From assembly GCA_001662425.1 (NCBI GenBank), contig BDDC01000152.1, forward strand, positions 9,158-50,502: a DNA stretch of 41,345 nucleotides. Reading direction: 5' to 3'. A program made the position numbers and the translations under genes. Under the pieces are notes generated by a model that had not been told where the DNA came from, made no database searches, and saw only the letters and a program-made list of their open reading frames with translations. Within the stretch, counting starts at the first letter, position 1, and every line of letters begins with the position of its first letter. Shown here piece after piece: positions 1 to 11,992 of this stretch. The DNA is from Chlamydomonas sphaeroides (Eukaryota > Chlorophyta > Chlorophyceae > Chlamydomonadales > Chlamydomonadaceae).

Positions 1-609
1 CTTGCCACGCTGCTGGAGGCGCAGCAGCTGGACATGAGGCTGTACGGCTTCTCGAGGGTGAGGGGCGGGCCACGCACGGAGTAGCCGCAGGGGGGCGACA
101 AGAGGGCCAGGCAGGGTCTGACGCGGCTGCGGGTCTCCCGACTGATCATGGCGCTGCCCTGCTGCCGCTTTGGCCGCACACGCGTCTGCCCCGCCCAGAC
201 CATCGCTCAGCTGGACCCTGTTGTGTTTGACGTGGCCCGGGCCGCCGGCGAGGTCCCCCTCAAGCAGCTGGCCGAGGCCGGTGACTCCGACGACCTGCAC
301 TGCGGCCTGCTGCGGGGCAACAACAACACGGAGCTGGTGCAGCAGCTGGGGATAGCGCCGCGCTTGGCTGTGGGGCGGGGAGGGACGGCAGGCAGGAGAG
401 CGCTGGCGGCGGTGGCCGGCCGGGCGGCGGCGGTGGCGGAGGGTTTGCTGGAGAGGCTGGGCGCGTGGCTAGGCTTGAGTAGAGAGGAGGAGGACGAGGT
501 GTGGGAGGATGAGGTCAGGGTACGGGCGGACGACTCGACGATTAGAGGGAGATGTGGCGCAGGCAACCCAAGTGCGGGTGCTGCACCGCTTGTCGGTAAC
601 GAACAATGA
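1..609 (+). CDS. 3' end of an unrecognised gene (partial, last two exons)
   Basis: The window opens inside a coding exon (1-57, ending LYGFSR) followed by a GTGAGG donor at 58. A CCGCCCAG acceptor ends at 198 and the last exon runs 199-609 in the same phase, stopping at TGA 607-609. The exon begins TIAQLDPVVFDVARAAGEVP and continues through a segment with GNNNTELVQQLGI. It then becomes Ala/Gly-rich and finishes with an acidic patch (EEEDEVWEDEV). The first 50 or so residues of the last exon look like a folded domain, whereas the tail looks disordered. I do not recognise the family, and the 5' part lies outside the window. The tail after about residue 60 of this exon could instead be an unrecognised intron or 3' UTR read through by chance. 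Confidence 0.5.
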
Positions 610-1037
610 TAAATCATGGCAATGAAGCCCGCGGCAACAGGGTCAACAGCAACTGAGCAGCGCCTCGAGCAGCAAGAAACCCGACCGACCGAGCCCCAAC
701 TGCGCCGTGGACTACGCGGTCTGGGCTTGCTAGACATGCCTGGGCCGCTGCACGGCACGGGCGCTTGTGGTCCCAGCCCCGGCCTGCCTGGGCGCAAACT
801 GTCAACTGAAGAAGATATGGCAGCACCGAAGGCATGGGCAGGAGGCCACCTGGCCCCGAGTACGCAGTACCAGAGGGTCGCCCACCGTGCACAACAACAC
901 AATACCGTGAGCAAACACCATGCACGCCAACCCATATACATATGCGGCCCTAGAAAGTTGAGCACACCGCATGTGGGGTTCTGTTCTACTCAGTACTGGA
1001 ACACACCCTTCCTGGAGCCCCTGCCCCACATGCACCG
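610..1037. other. Convergent intergenic region (3' UTRs)
   Basis: This stretch lies between two convergent stops (609 on + and 1038 on -). It presumably holds both 3' UTRs. I see no conserved ORF, RNA gene or repeat. No clear TGTAA signal was found on either strand. Confidence 0.5.
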
Positions 1038-3486
1038 CTAGCACAGCCGCACGTCTTGGTCGATGGCCGCGCCGGCCACGTTCATGGTAGAGCTCAGCGC
1101 CCCCTCGGGCGCATTCCTGCGGACCCAATCTACCGTGTCCGGGTCTCTGCCCCGCTCCTGCGCAGCCAGCGCCATGCGGCCCCAGTCCACGGGACAGCCC
1201 AGCTGGTCCATCAGCAGCCGCAGCACCGACTGCGGAGCCCCGACCTCGCCGTACAGCGGCCGCCCCAGCGAGCAAGCGAGCGCATCGCCTGCGGGAGGGC
1301 GAGCCCGGGTGCGTGCACCAAGAGCGTCAGGAACCGCCAAGCAGCACGATCATGTGCAGCCTGGCCGAATGAGTAGCAATGCCCCTTGTCCCACCTTCCC
1401 GACCTACCCGGCGGTCCCCAGGGGCAGCCGAGCCTTGCCAGGGCCCGCAGCATGGCGGTGTCCCCCTGCCGCGCCGCCATGGCGTACAGGTTGTCGTCGA
1501 GCAGGGCCTGCAACCGGGAAGGAGAACAAGGCAGCGAGGAGGTACGGCCGTACGGCACGTTTGGCGACTGCGTGATGGGCTAGTAAGATAGGGTACAGCG
1601 ACAGGGTATAATAGCGGGCTCGCGCAGAAGAGCAGGCCACGTCGGGCCACTGTAGGCTCATGCTGCGGGACTCACCGGCCAGGGCGCGCCCCTCTCCAGC
1701 AACAGCCACTCCAGCGCCGCCACGCAGCCGGACTCAACCGCCGGCACCACGGCCGCGCCCGACGCCCACAGTGGCTGGACACAGGAGCTTGCCGCGTGCG
1801 GGCATGCCGGCGTCTCCCCGCTCGCCGCCTCGCGCCAGGCCGCAGCCGCGACCGCCAGCAGCTCCTCGGCCTTCGTGCGCTCGGCGTGCGTCCCGTCGTC
1901 GGCAGCCAGCTTGGCCACGTGGTCCGCCGCGGCCGCCCAGGCGCTGGCGGCCAGAACCCGCTCGGCACGGGCGATGAGGTCCATGTGCCCCAGCCCAACC
2001 ACTTGGCCCGCGACGTCCGCGCGGTCGCTGTCGTCCGCAATCCACCGGGCCCAGTCAGGCAGCAGCACCGCGACGGCCCAGGCAGCGGTGCGCCGCTGGC
2101 GTACTCCACCCTCGAGCTCGGCCTCGGGGGAGCTGACGGCGTGGTAGGCAGCGCGGAAGACGTACGGCACGGTGGTCTCGAGGTGGCCGCCGTGCCGCGC
2201 CAGCAGGCGCGCGGCGTCGAGGTGGCCACAGGCGAGGGCGTGCTCGTACGCCTGCTCAGCCTGCGCGGGGCGGCCAGGCGGTAGCGGCGGTTGTTTAGTG
2301 GCCTTCATCCAGTCCGCTCTCGCGCCTCAGCCCATCCCCTAGCTAGGAACGCCAGCGCAGATGAATGTGGGCAGCGCAGGCTGGGCGCCCAGATGACTTG
2401 CAGTCACGCAACGAAACCCAATCTCCGCAGCCAATTCAATGCATGTTCACAGAACGGGCCAATCGGTACCTGGCTGCAGAACTTGTCCATGGCGTCCAGC
2501 CTAATCCACACATCCGCGTCGTCCGGGGTCTCCAGGATGCGGGCCCGCGCCTCCGCCAGCAAGAACTCCACGGCGCCCGTGTTGCCGTAGCCGGCCGCAG
2601 CGAAGAGGCTGTAATAGGCGTCAATCTCGTAGCCGCGCGCCTGGAGCCAGGCCAGTCGCTCGGGCGCGTCCTACTTGCAGTACATGGCGACGTGGTGAGC
2701 CGGGTATCTGCCCTCGCTCTGCGGCCCGCGGCTCAGCGCCTCCTCCAGGAACTCCACCTTGGCCGCCCAGTCGGGCGTGCGACTGGCGACAGCGTGTTGC
2801 ACAGGCGAGCTGCTGCCCGCGCCGCTGAGCTGGTGGCCATTCTTGGAGACAAAGGCGCGGAGCGCGGGCAGGTCGAACCCGGCGGCGGCACCGTCCAGAA
2901 CGCGCGCGAAGCTCCACGGGCCAGCATCCTTAGGCATGTGCTGCGCCAGGAGCTGCTCGGTCAGAGCGTGGTGGCCGCTCGCCGCGGCCGCGGCCGCGGC
3001 GCAGTCGTCCCACGCGCAGCCGGCCTCGTCCAGCAGCCACGCGATAACATGCGCGTGTCCGCCCTTTGCTGCGGCCGACAGGACGCCACTGTGCGCCTTG
3101 CAGCCTTTGGAGGCCAGCCAGCGGCAGGTCTCCAGGTGTCCAGCGCCGGCGGACGACTCCAGCACCGCTGTGCTCTCCAGAGCGAGGCCACAGGCATCCA
3201 CAGCGAGCTCCAGGTTGGGCTGGCAGCCGCTGGTCGCCGTCAGCTCCAGCAGCCGGCGCCGCAGCAGCAGCGAAAGGGACCGCGTACCGTCCCCAGCAAC
3301 CCACTTTTGGACGAAGGCGTACTCCGGCACCGGTTGCGACAGCAGCACCGTTGTGTCCTCCGAAAAGAGTTGAGCGGCAGTCTTGCACAGTGGCCGTCCG
3401 CTCAGCGCGACCTCGTTGGGCGACAAGCAGCCGACGATGCGCAACGCCAGGTCCAGCGGGAGCCGCCTCCAGACAGCATACTGCAT
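1038..3486 (-). pseudogene. F-box and ankyrin-like repeat protein gene with an in-frame stop
   Basis: Exons by phase are 3486-2470, 2260-1676, 1507-1408 and 1288-1038 (TAG stop 1038-1040), 651 codons in all. The N-terminus (residues about 8-41, LPLDLALRIVGCLSPNEVAL) looks like an F-box. The rest has repeated ankyrin-like units such as SAGAGHLETCRWLASKG, AAKGGHAHVIAWLLDEAGC, ALACGHLDAARLLARHGG and AARQGDTAMLRALARLGCPW. F-box/ankyrin proteins of this kind usually act as substrate adaptors of SCF ubiquitin ligases; that role is inferred here. Codon 272 is TAG (2671-2673), between YCK and DAPERLAWLQARGY, and both sides are clearly coding in the same frame. No intron of reasonable size removes it. 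This is either a pseudogene, an allele with a premature stop, or a sequencing error. If functional, it would give a 271-residue protein. Confidence 0.72.
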
Positions 3487-4383
3487 GTTTGGTAGCTCTC
3501 TTGCCAGTGATGCTGCGACCCCCTTTAATACAGCTTCAGCTATCGAGAAGCATTGCTGTGGCGTAGCGCGTCATGCCGGCGAAGCTGACTGAAAAAACAA
3601 TTGCCACTGCTAGATGTCTATTTGTGCATCAGCCACTCGGGACCAAATACTTGGAATGGGACAGCTGGATCCCAATGTCATCCCACATTTGAACTTTCGT
3701 CCTTTCCCTTCCTTTCTCACTCCGGCACGAGCCTTGTAGCCTGGGAGCTGTCGCATAGTGTGACTGAGTACGTGCTGGAGACATCATGTAGGAATAACCG
3801 TTTGTTCCCGTGCACGCATGTGTGCCTGGTGCCGTGGCCTGGCACCGTTCCTCGCCTTTTCCACACACGCATCTGGCATCCACCTGCACCATCGCTGGAC
3901 CAAGGCAGCCCCCGCGCGCCAGCTTCTGGCATGAGTGCGTGCCCACGGATATCAAGACACCTGCCATTCAGGCCCCCCCAGCTGCCGTGCCAAGTGTCGT
4001 ACATGGCACACTGCGTACACCTGCGTTCCTGCCATCATAGCCCATAGTCATACGTCCGTTTCTTGACCCCTCATGCCTGCATGCGACTGCACCCAGTGCA
4101 ATCATGGCTCCTCTGCCTGCCAACCTGCTTCAAAGGCCATGAAACCTAGAGTCGCCAGGCGCCGTGCCACTCGTGCTACCCTCTTCTCCGCGCTTGCCTT
4201 GCCGTGGCCGTCCCGCCTCCGGCCGCTGCTGTGCCGTCGGCTGTGGTTGCGTTGAGGTTCATCTGCACGGTGTGGCTCGTGATGTACCGCCGCTTCTTGT
4301 TGGGCACGGTGGTTGGACACGCCTGCGCGGAAGGACCAGCGGGCAGGGCACATAAAAGAACGGACCTGAGCAGTCACACGACA
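3487..4383. other. Intergenic region upstream of the F-box/ankyrin gene
   Basis: About 900 bp with lower GC than its neighbours. It should contain the 5' region of the F-box/ankyrin gene and the 3' UTR of the glycosyltransferase gene. ORFs here are short and compositionally unremarkable. I see no repeat or RNA gene. Confidence 0.45.
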
Positions 4384-7300
4384 TCACGTGGGCGTACGCG
4401 CGAGGGCCTGCAGGCGCGAGTTGGGGTCGAGCTCTGCAGCAAAGCATTCCCGGTGGTGTCCCGCCCCCGATCCTGCCTGCGGGAACATGATGTCGAAGTT
4501 GTACTGGTCGTTCAATGTGGGGGTCACCGCCCCGGCCGCCTTGCCAGCCTCGGTCGCGCGCTTCTGGTTAGCGGTGATGCGCCGCGACACCTCGTCCATG
4601 GCCCTTGGGGGAGGAGGGCGGTGGCCGCAGGGCCGTGGGGCGGGGTTGGGGGCGGTGTACAGCCAAGCAACGCAGGCCGAAGAGCAGCTCCCCGGCATCT
4701 TGGCCCTGTGGCGCAGGGCCCGGCATACGTACCTGACGAGCGCATCGGTGGCAATCTTGATGTCGATGTCGGGGCCCTGGTATCGGACCTGAGGAAGCGG
4801 AGAAAGTGGGCGTGGGGCAGCAGCAGCGATGAAGCGCGAGAGGCAGGAACCGGCGCTTCGACTGGGCCAGCCCACGCGACAGGACCCGCCCGCCGCCACA
4901 CCTGCTCGTAGTACACCCCCAGGTTGTGGGCCAGCGAGGGGAAGAGGTTGAGCATGTTTCCGGTCTGAGTGTCCTCCCACCCGATCCCCGCCAGCTCCAG
5001 GAGCGCACTTTCGCCCAGAGGCGTAGACGTCGCAAACGTCAGTGCAGCGCCATGAACGCCAATCATGATGCCGGTCCTGATGGGGCAAGCAGCGATCGAG
5101 CAACACGGAACCCTTACTTGCAACTGCAAACCGTGCCCTGCCCGAAGGCTACCCTGTCCTGCCCATTTGCGACCTGCACCTCCCGCTCTCCCTGCCTCCG
5201 CCCCACCTGTAGATGGTCATGAGCTGGTCTGGGAAGTACGGCCAGTCGCTGAACTCGCCGAACACCAGGTCGAACTGCACCGCCTCCTGCCGGCAGCCCG
5301 CCATGGCCTCGTCCCCGCCGTAGTACCGCGCCAGCAGGCAGGAGCGCGAGTTCCACTCCAGGATGGCAGACTGCGGGGCACAATGGCGGCGCAGGGACGG
5401 CACGCGGACTTCGGTGCCGTCGCTTACGCAGCTCACATGGCGGGCTAGGCCAGTGGGGGCATGAGGCAGGCAGGTGCCCAAGCCCACTGCTGAGCAGGCC
5501 GTCCCGTCGCACACCTGCAGCGCTGTGACCAGCTGGTTCTCGTTGGGCACCATCCGTGCGCTCTGCCACTCGGTCATGCCCGCCCCGCTGGTGAGCCGCA
5601 GCGCCTCCAGGTTGCGGCGCGAGGTCCACACCACGGAGCGCCGCAAGATGCCGCCGCCCTCGCTGGCGTGATGGTGCATGCGGGCCAGGAAGCCCGGGTC
5701 CAGCTCCTTGTGCAGCGTGCGGAGCCACCTGAAGAGAGGATGGGCGGGGATCAGCATGCTCGCCATAGCGCGTGTTCTCTGAGCCCTGCCTTGATGGCTT
5801 ACTTGTGGATCCCGACCATAATGGGCGAAAAGCACTTGGTCACGTTCGTGTTGGGGTTGAAAGCGATCGAGTTGGTGAAGGCGTTGATGAACAGGGCCGT
5901 CCGGAAGCAGGTGTTGGGCGGGTAGGGCGCCTCGGCCAGGTGGCGCAGCCGGTAGGGGTAGGAGATGGCGGCGTAGGTGGCGCGGTACGAGGCGTGCGGC
6001 ATGGAGTCAGCGATCACGATCTGCACCCCCATCTTCTTAACCTGCGGATGCAGCAACGAATGGTGTTTACACGTTATTAAAGCCCTGCACCGGCAGCGGG
6101 GTTACCGCACATTCCGGCCCCTTCCATGCCCTTTCCCCGCCCACCTCTGGCAGGTCCGCCACCGCCAGGCTGGTGAAGATGGTGGACAGCACCTCCAGCT
6201 CATGCAGCGTGTGCGTGTAGCGGTCGCGGATCACGAACGCCACCGGGTGCTCCACCACCGTGCCGCTGCCGGGCGTGCACGACTGCCGCACGGCGTCGTG
6301 CGCGTCATCCTGATTGACAAGAGGCGGGGTTGCGGATGTGAGACCCCAGCCCGCGCTGCAACTACAATACTCGACCTCATGTGCTGGCCCCACTCACGAG
6401 GCGCGCCCGACCCACATGCGCGGCCCGCTGTCCCAGCCCCAGCCACCTGTGCGTTGGACCACCACAGCCGGTTCTTGTAGCCCTTTGTGAGGTTGCGCTC
6501 CGCTAGGAGGTCCACGCGCACGGTGCAGCCCAGCTTGAGCGCGCCAGCCTGGGCGCAGCAGGGCCCGCAGCAGGGGGGCCGGCCACGAGGTCGGCAGCTT
6601 GTGGCACCAGGCGTCGAGCAGCAAACGCGGGAGCTAGGGCCATGACCAGGGTAGGCGCTAGGCACGCCTGCCGGCCCCGCGCACGGGGAACTAGTCTTGA
6701 ATGTGCCGCTGGATGTGCTTCTGCCACTGCTAGGCCCCTGCGATGGCCTGACTGGGCAGCTGTGCCAAGCTCCGAGGCTGCCTTGTCGCGTATGGCCGCC
6801 TGGCCTGCGGGCTGCGTCAGCCGAGCGCTTCCCTGCCACCGCCCTGGCGGCCCACCTTGGGCGACGGGAAGCGGATCTCGAACTCGGATCCCTCGCCGTC
6901 GTAGAAGGAGCAGGTGTCCAGCACCACGTTCTGGCCCACGCAGAGTAGCTGCGCGTCCTTGTACCCCACATTGCGCGGCATTGAGGGCTGGCGGTCGGGG
7001 CAAGGGGGAGGCAAGGAGAAGGTTGAATCCGCACGCATGGGTTTCCAATTACAACCAGAAGGATGCCAGGAGAGGAACAGTGACCACCTTGCAACAACCG
7101 CTCTGGCACCCCAGGTGCTCAGCAACCCGACCGGTTAGCGGGCGTCCTTGAATGGCGGCGTAGAACGGTATCGGGAAGCGTCGCACATTTGTAGGGGTTG
7201 CGCGTGCTTCAATCGGGACCCCAGCGGACTCCCCCGTGGCGCAGGTGTTAGCCCTCACTGCGAAGCCCGAGCCGAGCACGGACATGATTGTGCCACAGGC

Positions 7301-8289
7301 AACAGCAGCATGTGCAGAGGCCCTAAGCAAACACCGCATCTGCCGGCCCATGAATTGTGCCTACCCAGACCCAACCAGCGCACCTGCAGGTAGCAGCCCA
7401 CGTGCGACTTGAAGGGTTTGCCCTGCGTGCTGTATTGGGGAATATCGACGTCCGGTTCAAGGGCTGCCGCCAGCATCTCCGACTTGCGCTTCGCAGCAGA
7501 GTCCATTATTTTCTGGATCGCTGCACGCTTCGACGCTATAGCAGCCAAGGTGGCGTTGTCTGGAGCAGCATTCGCCGCCGGCTTGTCGTCGTCCCCATCC
7601 TCGTCGCCGCCTTCGCCGTCGTTGTTGTAGACGTCATCGTCGCCGCCACCGCCCTTTTTAGCGTCAACGAGCTTAAGGAGCTTGTACATGAGACTATTGC
7701 TGCTGGCATTGCTGGAGCTTCGGAGCTGTCGGCTGTTGCCGGCGGCCACGAACGGAGGCCTAGGATCGTCGCGCAGGAGCCTTCGCCGGCGGCCAGCGCC
7801 GGCCACGGTCGCCTTCGCTGCGTCCGCTGCAGCGGCAGCTTTCTCCTGCGCCTCTCGCTCACGGCGAATCTCCAGCTTCTTGTAGTACCTCGCGCGGTAC
7901 TTTGACAGGGCTGAGGGCAGCCGCGGCACGCCGACGAGCTTGCCGTCGGCGCCGACCGTCGCGTTCGACTTGCATAGCCGGAAGTGATGGTATTTCTGAT
8001 CAGTTATGAACGTGTACCCGTAGCGTCGTTCGCACTCCTCCGACAGCGTGACGCCAATAGACTTCATGTACTCGAGGCCCTCGCGCACGAAGCGCATAGC
8101 ATCGTTGTGCTCCACGTCCGCCGCTGTGATGTTTGTAACCAGTCGATCATCTAACGTGTGCCGCTTCCGCCGTATTGTCTTGGGCCGCAGGGCCTCGCCG
8201 GGTACCGCGGCCGCAGCGACCAACAGGAGCGACAGCTGCGCCACCCGCCATGCTCCGGTCCCGCCATGGCCGCGACGCATCGCAGCCAT
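4384..8289 (-). CDS. Family-61-type glycosyltransferase (DUF563-like), type II membrane or secreted
   Basis: Ten exons fit in phase: 8289-7384, 6987-6856, 6548-6447, 6309-6145, 6041-5803, 5728-5515, 5370-5207, 5076-4902, 4788-4733 and 4603-4384, giving 790 codons and a TGA stop. The N-terminus (MAAMRRGHGG, then VAQLSLLLVAAAAVPGEA) is a signal peptide or signal anchor. It is followed by a basic and acidic low-complexity stem to about residue 300. The C-terminal half looks catalytic: CVGQNVVLDTCSFYDG, KNRLWWSNAQ, a GVQIVIADSMPHASYR segment, and near residues 644-654 the family-61 signature IMIGVHGAALT. Known members of this family transfer xylose, arabinose or GlcNAc to glycans or glycoproteins in the ER/Golgi, so a Golgi glycosylation role is inferred; donor and acceptor are unknown. 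An in-frame Met at 8406 is a less likely start because it precedes the signal-like segment by 39 residues. Confidence 0.8.
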
Positions 8290-8769
8290 GGCGAGCCTAT
8301 TGTTGGAAGTTGTAGGGCTGCTGCCTCCCGTGCTGCAGAAAGTTCGCCTAGCACATGTCCCCGTCTTACTGCGCTGCTGCCTACCAAGCTTAATGAGAAA
8401 GCACAATCGCAGCTTAAGAAAGTCTTAAGCGGTACAGGTGCGGCTACTGCGCGGTGAGGTGTTGCGCGGGTAGACAAGGTACGTATCTTGTAATTGATCA
8501 CAGCGTTTGCTTGCGGAAGGATCACAGGCACGACGGCGGTTCGGGCGTTCGCCGGTGGCGAACGTGATTTTTGCAACCCGCTAAACCCCGAACACTCCCA
8601 GCTCCCCTGCCCATCCCGGCCCCAGTCCTCGAGCCTCAACGACACCACATGTAAGTCCGCCCCGGACGCGGCTGTGACGCCCTCTAAACGCACGGTCGAA
8701 GACGCGCGACGGGCATGCGGCGCACGATGTCCGGCGCCAGAGCGCAACCAGCGATCAAACCACGAGCAC
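8290..8769. promoter_or_regulatory. Promoter region of the glycosyltransferase gene
   Basis: 480 bp between the IBA57-like stop (8770) and the glycosyltransferase start (8289), both on the minus strand. It must carry the 5' UTR and promoter of the latter. I could not identify a TATA box or other defined element. Confidence 0.4.
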
Positions 8770-11700
8770 TCAAGCGCCTCCCCCCGCGCTGGCGGCCTGC
8801 TCCTCCCGCCCCCACTCCTCCGGCCACCAGCTGGGCCGCACCGGCACCACACGCCATGCCGCCGCAGGCACAGCCGTGCTGCCCTCCGCGGCCTCGCCCC
8901 CAGCCGACGCCACAACCAGCCCCGGTCCTTGCCCCTGCGCCGCCGGCAGCGCGACATCCAGCTTCAGGTACGCGATCGCCAGCGTCGGTGCCGCTGAGCC
9001 CTCTGCCCGCTGGCCCGCTGGCGCCGCCACCGCTCCACGGATCTGGCCCACGCTCCGTCCGCTGCTGGCATCCAGGACCTCGGCCCCCACCGGCGGCAGG
9101 CTGGGCAGCGATGAAGAAGGCCCCGCTGCGGGGAAGAGGAGCAGGGCCGGTGCGGAGTCACGGACCAGGAGGGTGGGGTCCAGAAATGGGAACATAAAAT
9201 AAACACGACCGCCGCGGCACGCCACCAACTAGGAGGGTGGGGGGTAGGGTTCGGACTTGACCCACACGGGCGACGCATGTTGGGGCACGGCGTGCTCAAG
9301 CTGTGCAGGCGCGGGTGGTGCTGCGACCATAGCTCTCACCTGGTGCGCTGGCGGCCCCGCCGGCAGAGGGCTCGAGCAGCGCTGGCATCAGCCGCCTGTG
9401 GGGCGCCGGCAACAGAGGCGTCGGCAGGGGCTAAGCGGGGAGGACGTAGGACAGAGCTGTGGCCCGCGAGCACCGGCGCGGCGCACCGCCTCCAAGGCGC
9501 TCCGCTCCTCCGCGCGATAGCCACCAACCGCACAGGACCCCGCAGCTCGCCTTTGTTGTGTCCAGGCCACCACCTGCTTTCCCGGACCCCGCCCCTGACC
9601 CCGGCTGTAGCACCCCGGCCTCAGCCCCGCCGCCCAGCTCCTGCGGCTGCGCTCACTTGCGGATGACGCCGCGGTAGTGAGTGAACGAGTTGCGCTCCTG
9701 GCCCACGTAGCAGCCCTTGGTGTAGCTCACGCCGCGCAGCACATCCACGTTGTAGTCCAGAGGCGCCGCGGATCCTAGCGGCAGGCAGGCAGGCAGGCAG
9801 GGTGCATGGGGTGAGGGTACATGGGACATGGGATGAGGGTGCATGTGTGAGGGTGCATGGGAGGAGACGAGCATGGGCAGCGGACGGACGCGCATGGCAC
9901 GGGTCGGCGGAGGACCAAAGGCTCGGACGCATGCGGGCGAGGCTCAAGGGGCGCCGGATGCGGGAGCGTGCGCGGGAGCGTGAGGCGGTGGCAGGGGGTA
10001 GGCCCATGCCAGCAGAGCGAGCGCGCTGCGCGGTCCGACCCCCGGCTGCGGCCGCACCCGCGGGCACCTCCGCCTGGCCCTCCGCGACGCCCAGCCGGTA
10101 GCGCAGCGCGCGGTGCTCGTCCTCGGGCCCTGCGAGGCGACAGCACGGGCCGCGTAGATGAGCAGGCGGGGCACATCAGCCGGGGAGCGGTGCAGCCATG
10201 AGTGGCCTCAGCGGCTACTGGCCAGCGCACTAGCGGCTCTGGGCAGCAGCAGCAGCGCCAGCGCTAGCACGCCCCGAGCAGCAACCCGCGGTCGCCGAGC
10301 CCCGCGGCCGGGGTGCAGGGCTGCAGCGCAGGCGCAGGGTGCGGCCATCCTCGCGCCCGCGCCACACCTGCTCCTTGCAGCGCCTCCTCCGCCTGCCCCG
10401 CCGGCAGCAGCCCCCGGAAGCCCAGCTCCGGCAGCCGCGGGTCGGGCCGCCACCAGGGCCCTGCGCGGGCGAGCGGGCGCCGCGTCCGCAACGGCGCAAG
10501 TGCGGGGGTCACAGAGGCGGGGGCTCTGCACCAAGGCGCCAGCGCCTGGCGCCTGCCCGCCAGGGCTGGCCCGTGCGCGCGGGCTTAGACCGAGGGCAAG
10601 CTACGGGCTGAGGCGCAGGCGCAGGCCCCCGCCGCATGCCTTGCTGCATGCCGTGCGGCGCTGCTGCGACCGCACCTGGCGGCGGGCCGGCGCTGCCCCA
10701 GGCGGCCGCCACCCGGTAGCTGGCGGACACGTCGCTGAAGGTGATGGGCCGCCGGAGCTTGTACCTGCGGCCCGCAGCGCGGTGAGGGCGTGAGGTGAGG
10801 GCGTGAGGGTGAGGCGAGGGCGTGAGGGTGAGGGCGTGAGGCGAGGGCGTGAGGTGAGGGCGTGAGCCTCAATTGGGACAGTGGGCAGGGGCAGCCCCCA
10901 GCGCGCGGTCCAACGGCGGCGCGTGTCCTGCCAGAGGCCGCCGGTCAGGCTACCTGCCGGGCTGGTCACGCCGGCTCCACCACCACGACAGGCCACCTCG
11001 GCGCAGCGCGGACAAAGGCCGCAGCGCCGGCCCCGGCCCCGGGCGCACCTGTTGAGCAGCTGCAGCGCGGCTGCGGCACCGCTGCGGTCGACATCCAGCA
11101 GCACCGCCCCCGGGACCTCTGCGGCCACATCAAAGATAATGACGAGGGACCGGTCGGCAACGGCACATGGGGACAGGCGCCAGCACGCGCAACCCCCAGG
11201 ATACCCTGGGACAGGACGGAGTTTGAGCTGGCAGCACCGGGAGCGTGTGGGCTATGTGGCGGGATCCGGGCGGGGCGGGGGCTTACCGGGGTGTGGGTAC
11301 ACGAAAACGTCGTGAAGGAACTTGCCCTTCGGCGTCAGGATGGTAGCGTACACGGGAGCGGCGCCGGGGCCTGCGGGACGCCAGGACGAGCGTTCTGTTG
11401 ATACGGATTTGGGCTATCAGCGCTCGATAGAGCTTTGGGCGAATAGGCAGAGCCGCGCGGCCGAGCGCAAGCTGGCTGCCACGCCACCTGAGCGGCGCCG
11501 TCGACGACCTTCGCATGCCGTCAGGCCGCCCGCTGGGGGGCAATGCCCGAGCACGGCCGCACGCGCACCTGCTGCCTCGAGCGGCCGCATATCATTTGTC
11601 ACCAGGCCCTGCGACAGTGCCCCGTTGGGTCAAGGATGGGGCGCGCAAGATGGGGAGACACCATCGCAAGACACACCCCCATCCCCCGCCTCGCCGCAGA

Positions 11701-11992
11701 CGTTTTGCCCCGCCGCACACCCCGCGCAGCCCGTCCAGCCCCGCTCATGCGCCGTCATTACGTAATTTACTACGTGATCTCCATGTCTCTTCTATAGCAG
11801 GGTCACCTGTAGGAAGCCGAGGACTTGCTGGCCCTCCCCTTGGAGCACGCCACGTGAGGGCAGGGCAGCTACCCGACCGGAAGTGCTCGCCGCGGCCGAC
11901 GAAAGCGTTCGCCAGCCGATGTGCTGGGCGTTAGATATTGAGCAGCTGCGCTGCACAAGCGGCAGCAGCCGCGCGCTCGAGTTTGTAGACAT
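8770..11992 (-). CDS. IBA57: IBA57/YgfZ-type folate-binding Fe-S cluster assembly protein, probably mitochondrial
   Basis: Ten exons agree in phase: 11992-11807, 11608-11569, 11370-11287, 11118-11049, 10764-10676, 10460-10368, 10129-10058, 9774-9657, 9395-9340 and 9125-8770, giving 387 codons. The N-terminus is rich in Ser/Arg/Ala (MSTNSSARLLPLVQRS) and looks like a mitochondrial presequence. Family landmarks follow in order: LPSRGVL then FLQ-GLVTNDMRPLEAA, VYATILTPKGKFLHDVFVY, and LDYNVDVLRGVSYTKGCYVG followed by QE. The signature K-G-C-Y-x-G-Q-E spans residues 231-238, with the conserved Cys at 233, and RGVIRKRLMP follows. IBA57 acts with ISCA proteins in making mitochondrial [4Fe-4S] clusters; YgfZ is the bacterial relative. 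A chloroplast YgfZ-like paralogue is the main alternative. Residues NSFTHYRG replace the more usual T-A-R-T-H-H-x-G after the signature. The gene is divergent from the peptidase gene, 170 bp away. Confidence 0.86.
9779..9800. repeat. (GGCA)n microsatellite in IBA57-like intron 7
   Basis: About five tandem GGCA units sit at the acceptor end of the intron between 10058 and 9774. On the minus strand they read (TGCC)n and could serve as the polypyrimidine-rich stretch before the CTAG acceptor. Confidence 0.8.
10783..10866. repeat. GTGAGGGC-type minisatellite in IBA57-like intron 4
   Basis: Roughly 80 bp of imperfect tandem units built from GCGTGAGG and GTGAGGCGAGG. It lies in the intron between exons ending at 11049 and starting at 10764. 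On the minus strand it is C/T/A-rich (CCTCACGCC) and sits next to the acceptor. Confidence 0.85.

Noticed and set aside
2365..3495. 376-codon + strand ORF
   Set aside because: It is the antisense shadow of the F-box/ankyrin gene, which has clear repeats and splice sites on the minus strand.
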